The notes beneath the pieces were generated by a model that worked only from the letters and a program-made list of their open reading frames with translations, did not search any database and was not told the origin of the DNA. A program made the position numbers and the translations under genes. DNA of 64,000 nucleotides. Source: Vesta saturnalis (lineage: Eukaryota > Arthropoda > Insecta > Coleoptera > Lampyridae). The number at the start of each line of letters is the position of its first letter. Positions within the stretch are counted from its first letter, which is position 1. The DNA is taken from assembly GCA_036346205.1 (NCBI GenBank), contig JARFJB010002472.1, positions 1,691,001 to 1,755,000 of the forward strand, written 5' to 3'. This document shows positions 46,520-58,372 of this stretch, piece after piece.

Positions 46520-48963
46520 GCCTTTTTGCCCCATTGTACTCAAATGAGTACACTTCACAAAAACGTAGAGACATCTACATTAGAATAGTTACTGGTAGTT
46601 GCAAAAATATTTAATTTGGTATCAAATGTGTTACAGATTTATTTTTTGGCAATGTAGGATTGTTTGATTGTAACAAACTTTTATTTTGAATTTGATGTGT
46701 TTCTTGTAACGTGCGTTACGACAGTTGCTCTTCAAAATTAGTTAGACTTATAGTGTTGAGTGTTATTCTATCCGTTCCAAAAACTTATCAGGTATGTATT
46801 TCATTATCATATAACACCATTTTGAGGGTTATTGTAATTTATGTTTATAATAGACACCATTATCTGCTGATGTACTCGTTTGAGTACAATGGAATTTTAA
46901 CGTTTTTTTTTTTTCTATATGCATTATAGCGCTAATGGGAATGGGCCCAACGCCAATAAGTTGTAAAAGTTTCTATGGAAAGCGTCACCATAATTTGTGC
47001 TCCGCATTGGACTCAGTGACTGATCTGAAAACATCTAATAATAATATTGATTTGGTGATAATTCCTCCTGATCCCTACGAGGAATCAGATATTGATGAAA
47101 TTGAGGAAGACAATCTTCAAGCTGATATTTTACCGATTGATGTTCTTGGAGAAATTGAGGTTGTCATAGATGATGACAATTATAACTCAGATGACGATGT
47201 ACCACTGGGATTGTTGTTTCAAAATCAAAAAGAACAATCCATTAAAGAAAAACATAAGATTGATGAACACCCTCCCAGATGGACGTGACAGAAAATTGAC
47301 ATCACTATGAATGGAACCACAGGCTACCTGGACCGTCAAAATAATATGGAAAAGGCTTTGAGTGGTCTAAATCCAATACAAATATTTGAGAAGTTTCTCG
47401 GTCAAGAAGTGTTGCAATATATAGTTGACGAAACAAATCGTTATGCATTACAGAAGAATGATCACAACTTTGTCGTATCTGTCGACGAAGTTAGAACTTT
47501 TGTAGGCATTCTTTTATTTAGCGGATACCACCATCTGCCCAGAGAGCGATTATATTGGTGCCTCGATGAGGATTTAAATACTCAACTTGAGTCCAACTGT
47601 ATGAGTCGCAATAGGTACTATAAGATAAAACAATGTTTGCATCTTTGTAATATTGAGAAAATCGATAAAAGTGATAAGCTGGCCAAATTGAGGCCTTTTA
47701 TGAAAAAACTAAATGAAAGGTTTCTTCAGTGGGGAATATTTCATGAACAACTTTCTGTTGACGAGGCCATGGTAAAATATTTCGGCCATCATTCCTCCAA
47801 GCAATTTTTACGAGGGAAACCAGTCCGTTTTGGATTCAAGGACTGGATGCTTTGTAGCTCTTCTGACTACTGTTATCAGCTTGACACATACTGTGGTGCA
47901 AGACCAGACAACAAAAAAACAAATATACCTCTTGGATCTAAAATTGTTTTGGAGTTGCTACAAACGGTTGAGAACCCAACAGATCATGTCGTTTATTTCG
48001 ACAATTACTTTACAAGCTACTCGCTAATGAGTCAACTTCGGCAACTCGGCTCTATAGCTACGGGAACAATCAGGACAATCGAACAAAGCAATGCCCCTTA
48101 CCCCCAACGGTAGAAATGAAGAAGAAAACACGTGGGTGTTTTTCATTCCAGTTTGATGAAGAAAATTCTCTGTTGTTTGTCAGATGGAGAGATAATAGTG
48201 TTGTAACAATGGCCTCAAATTATGATAGTTGTGATCCACTCTCGAAGGTGCAAAGGTGGTCTAAAGAGAAAAAAGAGAAAATGGAAGTTCCGCAACCCCG
48301 ACTATTTTCGCATTACAATGCAGGAATTTGAGGTGTTGATATTTTAGACCAAGCTGTAAACAACCTAAGAGTGACTATCCAAGGGAAAAAATGGTGGTGG
48401 CCCTTATGGACTCACATGTTGAATGTGTCCATGGTTAATGCTTGGAGGCTCCACGTGCTTTGCAACCCTGTACAAAAACAAGATTTGTTACAGTTTACTA
48501 GGAGTGTTACCAGACATTATCTAAGGAATTTTCAAAAATGGACTATAAACCGGAGAACGCATAACATACCACAAAGTATAATTAGAAGTGAAGCTGGACG
48601 CTTTCCAGGGAATTTGGAAAAACAACTTCGTTGCCGGCAGTGCCATCAAAGAGTTAGATGGGATTGCATAAAATGCAAGGTGACTTTGTGTCTTGAAAGG
48701 GGGTGCTTCATTCAGTTTCACAGTTAAATTATTTGCTTTAATTTACTAAAACATTATACTTTATAATAAAGAACTTTTGTCAGTTTATCAGTTTTTAACG
48801 TTATTATCCCAGCGTACCCATTTGAGTACACCTATTTTTCTTCTAATTTAATAAATGAAAAAGTCAAAAATTTAGCAAAGTACACAGAATAACATTACTA
48901 TAATTCCAAAAACAACAATGGTTTTTTATGTTTATAAAAAAAAAGTCTGTGGGCACAAATGGG
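46520..48963 (+). mobile_element. piggyBac element C with TTAA target duplication
   Basis: TTAA lies at 46516-46519 and 48964-48967. The ends pair imperfectly as GCCTTTTTGCCCC (left) and, inverted, CCCATTTGTGCCC (right). Three subterminal palindromes of the form GTACTC-N4-GAGTAC occur at 46536-46551 and 46872-46887 on the left, and a variant (GTACCC arm) at 48814-48829 on the right. Length is 2444 bp. Confidence 0.9.
46935..48727 (+). pseudogene. piggyBac C transposase, nearly intact (two stops, one frame change)
   Basis: From the ATG at 46935 the protein has an acidic N-terminus (DIDEIEEDNLQAD), then LNPIQIFEKFLGQEV and VSVDEVRTFVGILLFSGYHHL. Catalytic blocks are LSVDEAMVKYFGHHSSKQF (first Asp), VVYFDNYFTSYSLM (second) and GVDILDQAVNNLR (third), so all three Asp are present. 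The C-terminal Cys-rich domain reads LRCRQCHQRVRWDCIKCK and ends at 48727. Defects are an in-frame TGA at 47286-47288, one lost base near 48090 (CPLPPTVEMKKK follows in the new frame) and a TGA at 48329-48331. Its closest resemblance is to the PGBD3-like group with a FYGKRHHNLCSALD start. The function would be cut-and-paste transposition at TTAA. Confidence 0.92.
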
Positions 48964-49388
48964 TTAAATGGGATATATTATTCGTTGATTTCTGGACCAA
49001 CAAAGTATGCTACGTAGCGAATAATTGATAATAATTGCGTACTTCTTATATTTCACACCCAAAATGGTAAATCTAATTTCGAAAATGTGAAATTTAGAAG
49101 GCAAACGACTTTATGGCGACACTTTTCAAGAACTAACATTACTTAAACAAGAAGCTCATTTTGGCCTACTGTTTCTAGCTCGAATGTATAAATCTCATGG
49201 AGAGGCAACAGCCAGTCTGTGTGATGGAAATGTAGGTCGTCCAATATTCAGAGCAACGATGTTCCTACAACGATTTCATGTAATTGCACAAATAATTCGC
49301 TTTGACGATAAAAAACTCGGCAATTCTGCCTATGATCTATAATGTTCACGAAAATGTAACAGTAGATGAGAAATTGGCACCTTTTAGA

Positions 49389-51352
49389 CAAGTTCAGTTC
49401 AGTTTCACAAAGTTTATTAAAATTTTAGAAATTAACAATTCATTTTTTGTATACATATTATATCACACGTAAAACTAAATATAACAATAAATGTGTATTG
49501 TGTTGTATTGGTGGTACGCTGCTCAAGAATCTTCTTCCTCTTCAGCGCGTGGATTGCGAAGTTGTTGCGTTGCGGGTCGTGTGGATTGCCTGTTGACAGT
49601 GTTGTGCTTTACATTGTTGGTCGTTCGTAAAAAAAAAAAGATGTGTTGTGGAGATGTGGTGATGTTGGAGTATGTTGTGTTGACTGTCCTGTTGTCGTTC
49701 GGTTGTGGCTGGTTGCTGATGCCCTGCGTATCTGAAATAAATGGAAACATGCGTTAGTTGTGTGAAACATTGTCGGTTTTAACAGAACAGAATAAATTAA
49801 ATTGTCGATACTGTATACTTATCTGGGGCACCAGACTTCGCTCCGAACCTTTGTGTGATTACCCGAAAAGGGCAACCACCTCTGAACCGTGAGAGAGGAT
49901 CACTCCCCACAGGTCCATCTCAGTTTGAGCCAGAACGAGCGCCGCTGCCACCCTAGGGATGACAGGTAGTGCCTTCTCCATATCGACACCTACGAGGAGG
50001 CCCAATATGGCGTCGAACCCTAAGGCGGGTTGGGTAAGCGGTCTCGGTACTTCCGCCTTCTCAACCTTGCGTGCTGTCGCTCGGGTGTAACTGACGCCGG
50101 TCCGGGTTGAAGAAGGCGCCGCCGTCGGCGGTGTCCTCTTCGGTCTCTGATGTGCTTCCGTCTTCTTCCATTGCGGAGGTCGAGGGAACTTCGCGCATCT
50201 CCTGTAGCTGGCGGGGTGGTCCCCAGCACAGTTAACACACTTTGCCCGGTCTGTACGGGGTTTTATGCATTCACTGCTGTGGTGATCGCCGGCGCACTTG
50301 ACACAGCGTGCTGCCGCCCTGCAGCAACGCTGTTCGTGACGGAAACCTTTACATCGGTGACACTGCCCGATGCCGGATTTCCGCCGCAAATCCTCGACGG
50401 TGACTCGGAGGCGGGCGACGTGCTGCACCTACCGGATTTTCTTCCTGTCGTCCTCGGATGGCAACTCCACTATCACGAGGGGGATCGGGCGTCCTCGTTG
50501 CTTCATCCTAAAAACAGAGAGAGCATTCACACCTTGCGTTTTTAGCTCTGAGCTAACGTCAACCTCGGATAGCTCTACGGGCACGCCGCGTATCACCACC
50601 TTAGCAAATCGCTCGCTCTTTGCCTGGTAGGTGTGATACGGAGTACCACACCTATACATCAGTCTGTCTCGGTCCTGGAGTGGGGCAGGCTGAATCCGGA
50701 TTCCCTCGCTGATGGCCTTGGCCCTCGTGAAGGCAATACGCTGTCGGTCCATTTCTCGGGAGAACGCGATCCAGTTCTCCTTCGGACGAAGGATTACCGG
50801 AGGCACCTTCTCCCTGGCGTCTTCTCTTGCTGCCTGCTCCATCTCTGCAGGGCTATCCGTGTAGGGCTCGAGAGCCTCGAACCCGTTGTCGGTAGGCGTC
50901 GGCGTAGGCTGGCGAACCTTCGGCGTCTTCTTTGGCTTCTTCTTCTGTGTCCTGAAGTCGTCGTCGGTGGATCCCTGGGTCTGGTCTTCTTCTCAGATCG
51001 GCGCGGGTTGTGCGGCGGCGGACGTCGTCGGAGGCGTTAGTGGGGCCACCACTAACGGGGGGACCTCTGTCGGCGGTGTCTGCTTTGCTCTTCTCCTATT
51101 CAGTCGCTATGGAGATGGTAGGCGGCTCGGCATGACGGATCCATACCAAATCGGCGCGTCGGTGCTCGGTGTCCCTCCAAAGTCGATCCAGATCCCGTCG
51201 TCGTCGTCTTCACACAATCTGCACGGCATCGTGATAACAACGCGAGCAGATTGTTATCATTTTTTGAGAAAATTAATTTAGCGTAAGCTAAATTATCGAT
51301 GTGCTCGGAGAGCTAGGTAGAGGCTTACGTTTGAATGCTCGAACAGCTCTGT
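49389..51352 (-). mobile_element. Jockey-type LINE with ORF1 only, flanked by a 10-bp target duplication
   Basis: ACCTTTTAGA occurs at 49379-49388 and 51353-51362, and removing the 1964 bp between with one copy restores the piggyBac D text. The element is on the minus strand: ORF1 begins near its right end and a 3' region of about 470 bp follows. Its left (3') end reads GTGAAACTGAACTGAACTTG on the minus strand, with short TGAAC repeats and no poly-A. No reverse transcriptase ORF2 is present. The 5' edge at 51352 is not sharp in sequence character. Confidence 0.85.
49859..51229 (-). pseudogene. Jockey-type ORF1 (Gag) with three zinc knuckles
   Basis: The ORF1 protein binds the element RNA. 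The ATG at 51227-51229 (MPCRLCEDDDDGIW) is in frame with all that follows. Pro- and Lys-rich residues come first (KKKPKKTPKVRQPTPTP), then EMEQAAREDAREKVPPVILR and a domain like the PRE_C2HC region of jockey Gags (FAKVVIRGVPVELSEVDVSS, RPIPLVIVELPSEDDRKKI). Three Cys-rich knuckles follow: CHRCKGFRHEQRCC, CVKCAGDHHSSEC and CVNCAGDHPASYRRC. In-frame stops occur near 51108, near 50995 and at 50429-50431, but no frame change is needed. The long C-terminal segment (to 49859) is Ala/Pro-rich. Confidence 0.88.
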
Positions 51353-51730
51353 ACCTTTTAGAGGCCTTTGTCCCTTTATACAGTACATCGTGAATAAACC
51401 TGCTAAATACAGAATCAAGATTTGGACTTTATGCGATTCTGTAGCTGCTTATGCATATAACATGCAGGTTTACCTAGGAAAAAATAAGGTGAACCTTCAG
51501 AGAGAGGTCAAGGTAAAAGCGTTGTTCTAGATCTAACTTATGGTCTAAAAGATCCCAACGTAACGTGTGATAATTTTTTTACCTCGTACGATCTGGGACA
51601 GATGTTATTGAAAAGAAAAATAACCATTCTTGGCACTGTTCGCAAACATAATCCTGAATTGCCAGCCGCATTGATCTGCAACAGGAAAGAAGTAAGAAAT
51701 TACTACTGTCAAGATTAGCAAATAAATGTG

Positions 51731-52151
51731 TACATAGCATTTATAATAATATGTAATAAAAATAAAATAACGTAATAAAATGTAATAAAAGAAAACTACT
51801 CTTATTTCTTATTATTATTTACTGGTATACCAATTTAACGACAATAAAACGGCAACTATAGGCTCCCGAGTCATAGTGACCCGAACACAATAAGTGGAAC
51901 CAAAATGTTAACACAATAGGAGGGTTAAACCAGGTTCATGACGATTTTTCGCTAAACGTTTGATCAGGTTGCGCCTTCGTAACGTATTTTTCCGAACTTT
52001 GATGTTTTGCTGAACAACGAGTACAATTACCTGAGAATGTTTGTTTGTATTAACCCGGCCATCCCGCAACCTAGCCTCGAGAAATGCTTCTTATTTGTGC
52101 GGACTAATGTGCTCTGCTTGTGTACATTTGACCCGTAATAACAACTGCCAT
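51731..52151. other. Interval between piggyBac D and E
   Basis: Contains the candidate right end of D (to 51924, TTAA at 51925-51928). Otherwise nothing recognised. Confidence 0.4.
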
Positions 52152-52155
52152 TTAA

Positions 52156-54617
52156 CCCTAGACTGCCAACGTTAAAAATATATATGACTTTGCCAACAAT
52201 ACGTAAATTTTACGTGTATTACAAACATATGCAAAAATTGGTTTATATCATTTGATTTGAATTGAAAATAAGAGTAATAATTACATTATCTAGCTTTCGG
52301 AACTTTATTTAAAAATAACAAATATTTCCTAAACCTAAAATAAACGAAATAACCAAAAAAATACACATAAAAAGACTACTTAGACTTAGATTCAGCGCAT
52401 TCATTACAAATTTTTATTTGGTGCTCTGCACAAAGAGGTCTTAGACAATTTTGACAATATGTTGTTGTCATTCTTCTTTTGACGTAAGGGCACTGGCTAC
52501 AATACGTTCGCTTTCCTTTAGAGTTTCCTTTAAAGTCTTATTTTCTTCTTGAGAACTTTCACTCAAAGTACTTGAAATAGTTGTTTTCAATTTTCTAGGC
52601 AATGTAGGAATTTGCAGTCTTGTTGATAGCCATGGTTTTGTTAGTTGCTCGTGAAGCTTTATCATGTAATTCAACCTGGATCCCGATTTTTTTCCAGCAG
52701 ATGCCATATTATGATTGTAAATGATGTATGAATTTATACCGGCAATATTCAACATATTATAGAAAACACAGAGAGGCCAACGTCTTGTCTTTCTGTTGCA
52801 GCACATATTGGAAGTCATTTGATCTAAAGCATCTACTGCTCCTTTAGTAGCATTGTATACATGTATTATTTCTGGTTTTGACGTGGCAGCGTTCAATACA
52901 TTTGTATTATGCATTGATGACAATAACAGGACGTTCTTGTTTGCCTTTGGTTTGTAGGAAACCAGAGTAGTGTTTTCAGTAAAAACGGCCACCGATGTTC
53001 CGTTGGGTCTCGAATTTATGTTTAGCAGCTCTTGAGGTATCTGTCTCTTATTTTTTCTAATCGTACCGATGACTTAGTTTGTATGGAGATTCAAGAAGTT
53101 TGTCGACTAGTGGAACATTGGTGAACCAGTTATCCATTGTAATATTTCTGTGACTACCCCAAACTGGTCTACTAAGTAGTTCTACAAGGTAATCTGCCAA
53201 GGGAGCTTCATTCCTATTAGTGGATTTTCCTAGGTAAGGACTTGCGTTAAGGAGATATTTTGTTGCAACATCACATATCATAAGGATTTTTATGCGATAT
53301 TTGTTGGGTTTATTTGTCATATACATTCTGAACGGACATCTACCTCGAAAACCTATCAATTGTTCGTCAATGCATAAATATGCGCTGGGCTTATAGTGTT
53401 TGGTACAGTTATTTATAAGTGTATCCCAAATATCGGAAATCGGAGCAAAAGTGGATGTACATCTTCGTTCTGCCCTTGTAGCTGCATCATCAAATCTCAG
53501 CGCATTTATTAAAATGTTGAATCTTGTTCTACTCATGGTGGCACGGTAATTGGAACCAAATAATGAATCGTCGAAAAGCATTTCAGCCGTAAGGTGGTTG
53601 TCTTTGAGTGCCGAAGCTAAAATTAATATACCTAGTAAAGCCTTTAGTTCGTTCATTGACGTTGGCGAGGTGGAGGCGTTTTTGACTTTGTATTTTTCCC
53701 GCAATTCAAATATTTTTTCATTAGTGTGAATCAATACGTCGGTAAGTATATCGTCGCTAAGGAATAAACTGAATGCGCTGCTAGGTTCGATGGGATCTTT
53801 GGCTTCGCCTGTTGGACCGGGTCTGATATACACAACATTTTTCCTTGGGGTCGTTTGGTTTTCGGTATTTCTTGGAGCCAAGCCGTACCACTTGTAACCA
53901 TCTTTACCCAAAAAAATATTTGGCATTGCCTGTGCTGGTTCTGGGGCTGGGTCTGGGATGTTCTCAGAAGTAATAGGTGATAGCGCTTGCAAGTCCATAT
54001 TGCTGGATGTTGATGCTTCTTCATGGGTTCTAGCTTTTTTCGACTGAGAAGATTTAGAAGTGCTTGGTCTCTCTTTATTGCAACCCCACACTTCTTGTAA
54101 ATCTTTCTCGTATTGATCTTCGTCGATCGGGTCTGGAACATAATTTTTGTCTCTAATACTGTCGTCGCTGTCATAGTCCCAGTCTGCTTAAATTTGATGG
54201 TCGTCATCTTCGAGGTCGCTTATATCACTGAAGTCACTTGCCTGGAGAATTTCTTCTAAATCTTTATCAGATAGGTACTTTTTGGAGCTCATTTTGAGCT
54301 GAAATAAACAAAAAAATCTAAAACCTAAAACATAATATGAGTAATGAGACTTACGTTATTGCCAACTATACGTAAAAAATACGTATAAAAAACATACGAT
54401 TTTGCCAACTATACGTAAAATTTACGCGCAGTCAATTACTCTTTATTCGATCACGCACAAACCGCAACTGCAAAATTCAAGTCGCGTCGGCGTTTGAGGG
54501 TTGAGGTAGTGGGGGAAGCACTGCTAGAGCGGCGGAACGCGGATTCCATAAATAATCGAATTATTTCATATTTAATAAAACGTCTACGTAAATTTTACGT
54601 AGGTTGGCAATCTAGGG
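52156..54617 (-). mobile_element. piggyBac element E with TTAA, inverted repeats and palindromic subterminal repeats
   Basis: TTAA at 52152-52155 and 54618-54621 bracket the element (2462 bp). Ends are CCCTAGACTGCCAACGTTA (left) and, inverted, CCCTAGATTGCCAACCTAC (right). TGCCAAC(A/T)ATACGTAAA recurs near 52193, 54360 and 54404, and palindromes around TACGTAAATTTTACGTA sit at 52200-52215 and 54584-54602, with an imperfect version at 54369-54385. Confidence 0.94.
52377..54292 (-). pseudogene. piggyBac E transposase, nearly intact (one stop, two frame changes)
   Basis: The ATG at 54290-54292 begins MSSKKYLSDKDLEEILQASD, followed by DFSDISDLEDDD and a TAA stop near 54190; beyond this the same frame runs into the 344-codon stretch 53057-54091. 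The core includes NELKALLGILILASALKDNH, YRATMSRTRFNILINALRFDD, LCIDEQLIGFRGRCPF (first Asp), RNITMDNWFTNVPLVDKLL (second) and, after a frame change near 53060, GAVDALDQMTSNMCCNRKTR (third). A second frame change near 52475 leads to a Cys-rich end (YCQNCLRPLCAEHQIKICNE) and a stop at 52377-52379. All three catalytic Asp are present. Either a young dead copy or a working gene with assembly indels. Confidence 0.93.
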
Positions 54618-54621
54618 TTAA

Positions 54622-57600
54622 TAAAAACGAAAGTCAAGCAACAATAAAATTTTATCCCCGTAAAGAACCTTTGAAAAGTCTATTGATATGCATATCATTA
54701 ATAGGTTAGTTCTGAATTCACAGATAAACATTTAACATTGTTTTTAATCTATACGTATAATATCAATAATAATAATAATGTATATTATAAGAAACGTAAG
54801 CAACAGATTAATAAAAATGTAAGCTATTTGAACCGTTTTCATAAAATAAAAGTTTTTTTTTAAATTGTAGAGTTGAAAGGAAAGAATTCATTTCATCTGG
54901 TCCAGCTTCCCATTTAATACATAATGCAAGACACTTCAAAACCTTACACCTTGAGACGATATGTGATAGTTAGCATAACAAAATCAATCCCATTTTGTGA
55001 AAATTGTGTTTAACTCTACAATACACCTTCACTTTTGACAAAAAAAGTTGATAAAATTTTGAACTAAACCTAAAAAAAATTGAATTACTTCTTTATATAC
55101 ACAAAATTATTGATAGTCTCTTGAAACACGTCTTTAAATTCGTCGAAGTGTGTGAATGAGAGTATTCATGTAAACATACAATTCAACCGAAAATACATAT
55201 GTAACAGGGTAGGCGATTCACCCTAATCTTTTACAATTCAATGCGTTTACATGAATATCTCATGCACTTTAGGCTTTTAAAGGTTAGGATCATCGTATTT
55301 GATTGCCTTTTTATTTTTCCTTCTTGATGGTACCCAAGTGTTTGTGAAAGTTTAAACTTTCTTAAAAAGGCTTTTGTAATTTAGAGTTACTTTTAATTAA
55401 TTAAATTTTCCTTGAGCGCTTTTACTTTATTGGAAATATTTGTATTTTTTTCGTACAATGATACCCTTCCCTTGTTTTGAAATATTTCCAATATCGGGGT
55501 TTAATTGTAACGTAAATGGTACAGAGCTGATTTTAAATCACATAGTTTTATTTTTAAAAAGCATGGCAAGGCTTCAGCAAAAAAAATATGTAAAATAAAA
55601 TTTGTCTAAATACGCTCGTGAAATGATTTGCTTTGCAAGAGTACAAAACATCTAGAGGAAAATTTATATAATTGCGAAATAATTATGTGAGCTGTAGGGA
55701 AATGAAAATGGGACGTTGATGATTCATAATGTTCTGGCATTATTCAAGCATCCAAGCGCTATTATTTCTTGTACAATGTAACTGTAGATTCTCTTTGGGA
55801 CTTATGAAGAGCTTATCTCGGCATATGATTGTAAGTTTGCCCTCGAGCCAATCGTAGTATACATTTTCATTTTAATACGAGATAAGAAAAATGATACTTT
55901 TGAATCTCAATTTTTATTTCTAATGTACCATTTAACAGTGACGCAATGCCGCATAATTCTGTGTATCTGATTTTCATACAACATAAAACACTTCACGATA
56001 AACAATAAGAGGTGGCTTTTGTCTCGCGCTATCGCCCTCTATCGACCAATCAGCATTCTCGATTCGAGGGGTTCTTTCGGACTTGCACTGTCAGCTATCT
56101 AAGTTTACCATTGTCCTATCGCGTTTCCCTATTAAAATTATAAATTTGGCTGACTGCGGCTTTGGATATTAATGCTTATAGAACCTCTTTATAGACGGTT
56201 ACGTTATCAGCTGTTATAGAGAATAGGAGCGTACATTATAGTCTTCTGAAAGGAACGCGAGACGCTCCTTTAATTTTAAAACCTATAACCCGATTTTATT
56301 AAAGTTTTTTCTTAAGAATTCTTAAATATGGCATTTTAAATAATATTCAGAACGATGCCACGTAGAGAATAATAAGGGACAATTATAAGTATAGCGAAAC
56401 ATTTAGTTTATATCTCTTCTTTTTATATACCTACATAATTATTTCTTGTTGCGACCACTTTCTGTCTTTACGAATATAAGATCCCCTACATTATAAATAA
56501 CCTTGTGAATATTCGTAAGGGAGATGAGTGATTTCCGTTGACTTTGTCAACTAGTTTTAATGAGCAGCCACAACAGGTTACGTCTTCAAAGAAACCATCT
56601 CGCTTGTACAATCTGAAATATTAGAAAGTACAACTATTTTATTTTGAGAATACTTCGAATATTTTACAAACTTATGGTAGAGTGCATCCTAAATACTCAG
56701 TGTACCTTGCATTCCTTTCTTAACAGTTTTCAATGATATATCAAGATAACTGAGAATGGACATTCAAACTACAACTATTTTATTTAAGTACATATATTTA
56801 GTAAGACGTCTGGAATCCAAAACGCTCATAAAGAGTTAATGGCAACGCCGTACACAAATAGCAATTTATGTGCAATTTAAATAAGCGTGTTTTTTGCACT
56901 AGATGTGAGGATTTGTCAACCACATGCGCAAAAACATGCAATCTTGCAGCCTGTTTTATTACAAGATATTTTGCAATTTACTCGTTATGGGAAACTTTCA
57001 CAGCATATACGGTTTAGATTCATTTCGATTAAAGTATAATATAGAGATTTCATTGTTACATACAATATTTTTCGAAATTGTACCTCTTGTTTTCATAACC
57101 AGTAAGTGCAATTTCTGAATAAAATTGATCAATCGTTAACGTTCCATAAAAACTGACAGCTCGTTTTACCGCTAGCCGCAAAATCAAATTTAATTTTAAC
57201 ACTTGTGTTAAAAAGCACTTTTTAAAACTAAAGAGTTTGTCAAAAAGATGACATTTTTTAATTAAATTACAAAAACTATTTTGAGCAACAATAACACAAT
57301 ATTTTTATTTTATTACTTTTTGGAGCTTCCCAATATTTTAAATAGACAAGAGTAGAATAAAAAATTATCCTGTAATACTATTCTCGTGTACTCGAAGAAG
57401 CATAGTTCACAAAGTAAACGCATTAAACCTAAAAACGAGATAAGATAGAACTTACGGAGTGGTAGAATAAAAATAACAAACAGTTGATTAAGAAATGACC
57501 ACAATATGGTGTAAACATGTGCTTTTCAATCTTATAAAAGTAAATTTCAACAAAACACTCAGACCACATCCGTTAAAGTAATAACACAATATATTTCAGA

Positions 57601-57640
57601 TATATCACTTAAAACAACGTATATCCCATTAACACCTAAA
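54622..57640. other. Long AT-rich interval, nothing recognised
   Basis: Short ORFs only (56924-57118, 57313-57504). A small inverted repeat (GTTTACATGAATA arms near 55150-55170 and 55247-55265) and a slightly GC-richer stretch at 56000-56140 are the only structure I noticed. Confidence 0.4.
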
Positions 57641-57649
57641 ACCGTCTTT

Positions 57650-57772
57650 TACGTGCGCGCGCTCGCGCATGTGTGCGCGCGTGTCCGTGTGTGCGTGTGC
57701 GTGTGCGTGTCCGTGTGCGTGTGCGTGTGCGTGTGCGTGTGCGTGTGCGTGTGCGTGTGTGCTGTGGTGTGC

Positions 57773-57804
<32 letters not shown>

Positions 57805-57925
57805 GTGCGTGTGCGTGTACGTGTGAGTGTGCGTGTACATGTGCGTTTGCGTGTGCGTGTGCGTGTACGTGTTCGCGTACGTGCGTGCGTGAGTGCGTGC
57901 GTGAGTGCGTGCGTGCCTGCGATAA
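57650..57925. repeat. GTGTGC/GCGT microsatellite
   Basis: Hexamer-type repeat of GTGTGC with GTCC and GTAC variants, ending in GTGCGTGCGTGA units. Long open frames on both strands (His-rich or Val/Arg-rich) are artefacts of the period. Confidence 0.95.
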
Positions 57926-58372
57926 CTCCAAAACGAAAACACCTACATACCTAAAAATTTTTTATTTATGCCCGTTTTCATTTCTCCTGGGTTTAATTAG
58001 ATTTTAGGAAAAATTCAGTGTCGATGAGGGAGGGTTTATTAGGAGCTGTTTTTGATTTTATCAAGCATTAGTGAAACAGCTGTATATTTTAAAAATATAA
58101 AAATACCAATCATATCGATTAATTATGTTCTATGCAATTTTTTGATACGACACATAATTTGCCGGCAAAATAATTCCCAAGGTAGATTTTAAGTGTTCAA
58201 ATTTTTTCAATGTCTGAATAATGACTAATCTTATAAGAAAATGTGTAGGCGTATTTTTTAAAGAAAATTAAATTTTACATAGTATGAAGTTTTAAACGTC
58301 TGTTTGACGTATAGTATTGTTTTGTTTTTACAATGTTGCCTATTTTCATAATAAACAAAGGAGGCTGCATAA

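Larger units (their letters stand above)
49095..51730 (+). pseudogene. piggyBac D transposase fragment, interrupted by a jockey LINE
   Basis: The left part (49095-49388) encodes EAHFGLLFLARMYKSHGEAT and NVGRPIFRATMFLQRFHVIA, IIRFDD and VTVDEKLAPFR (first catalytic Asp). The text is cut at AAR/FR by the LINE at 49389-51352, and resumes at 51353 with VPFRGLCPFIQY, IVNKPAKYRIKIWTLCDSVA, YNMQVYLGKNKVNLQRE, DLTYGLKDPNVTCDNFFTSY (second Asp) and KRKITILGTVRKHNPELPAA near 51660. No third Asp region follows. TTAA at 51925-51928 preceded by CAATAGGAGGG could be its right end. The left end is unknown. A clear nested insertion in an already decayed gene. Confidence 0.85.

Noticed and set aside
55149..55265. 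Short inverted repeat with GTTTACATGAATA arms
   Set aside because: Arms are about 20 bp with mismatches, without flanking duplication; expected at times in AT-rich DNA.
56000..56140. Possible promoter with a CCAAT-type motif (GACCAATCAGC)
   Set aside because: No gene follows on either strand, and one motif in slightly GC-richer DNA is weak evidence.
57629..58007. Long His/Ala or Arg/Val-rich open frames on both strands
   Set aside because: Produced by the GTGTGC repeat, with no homology or start context.
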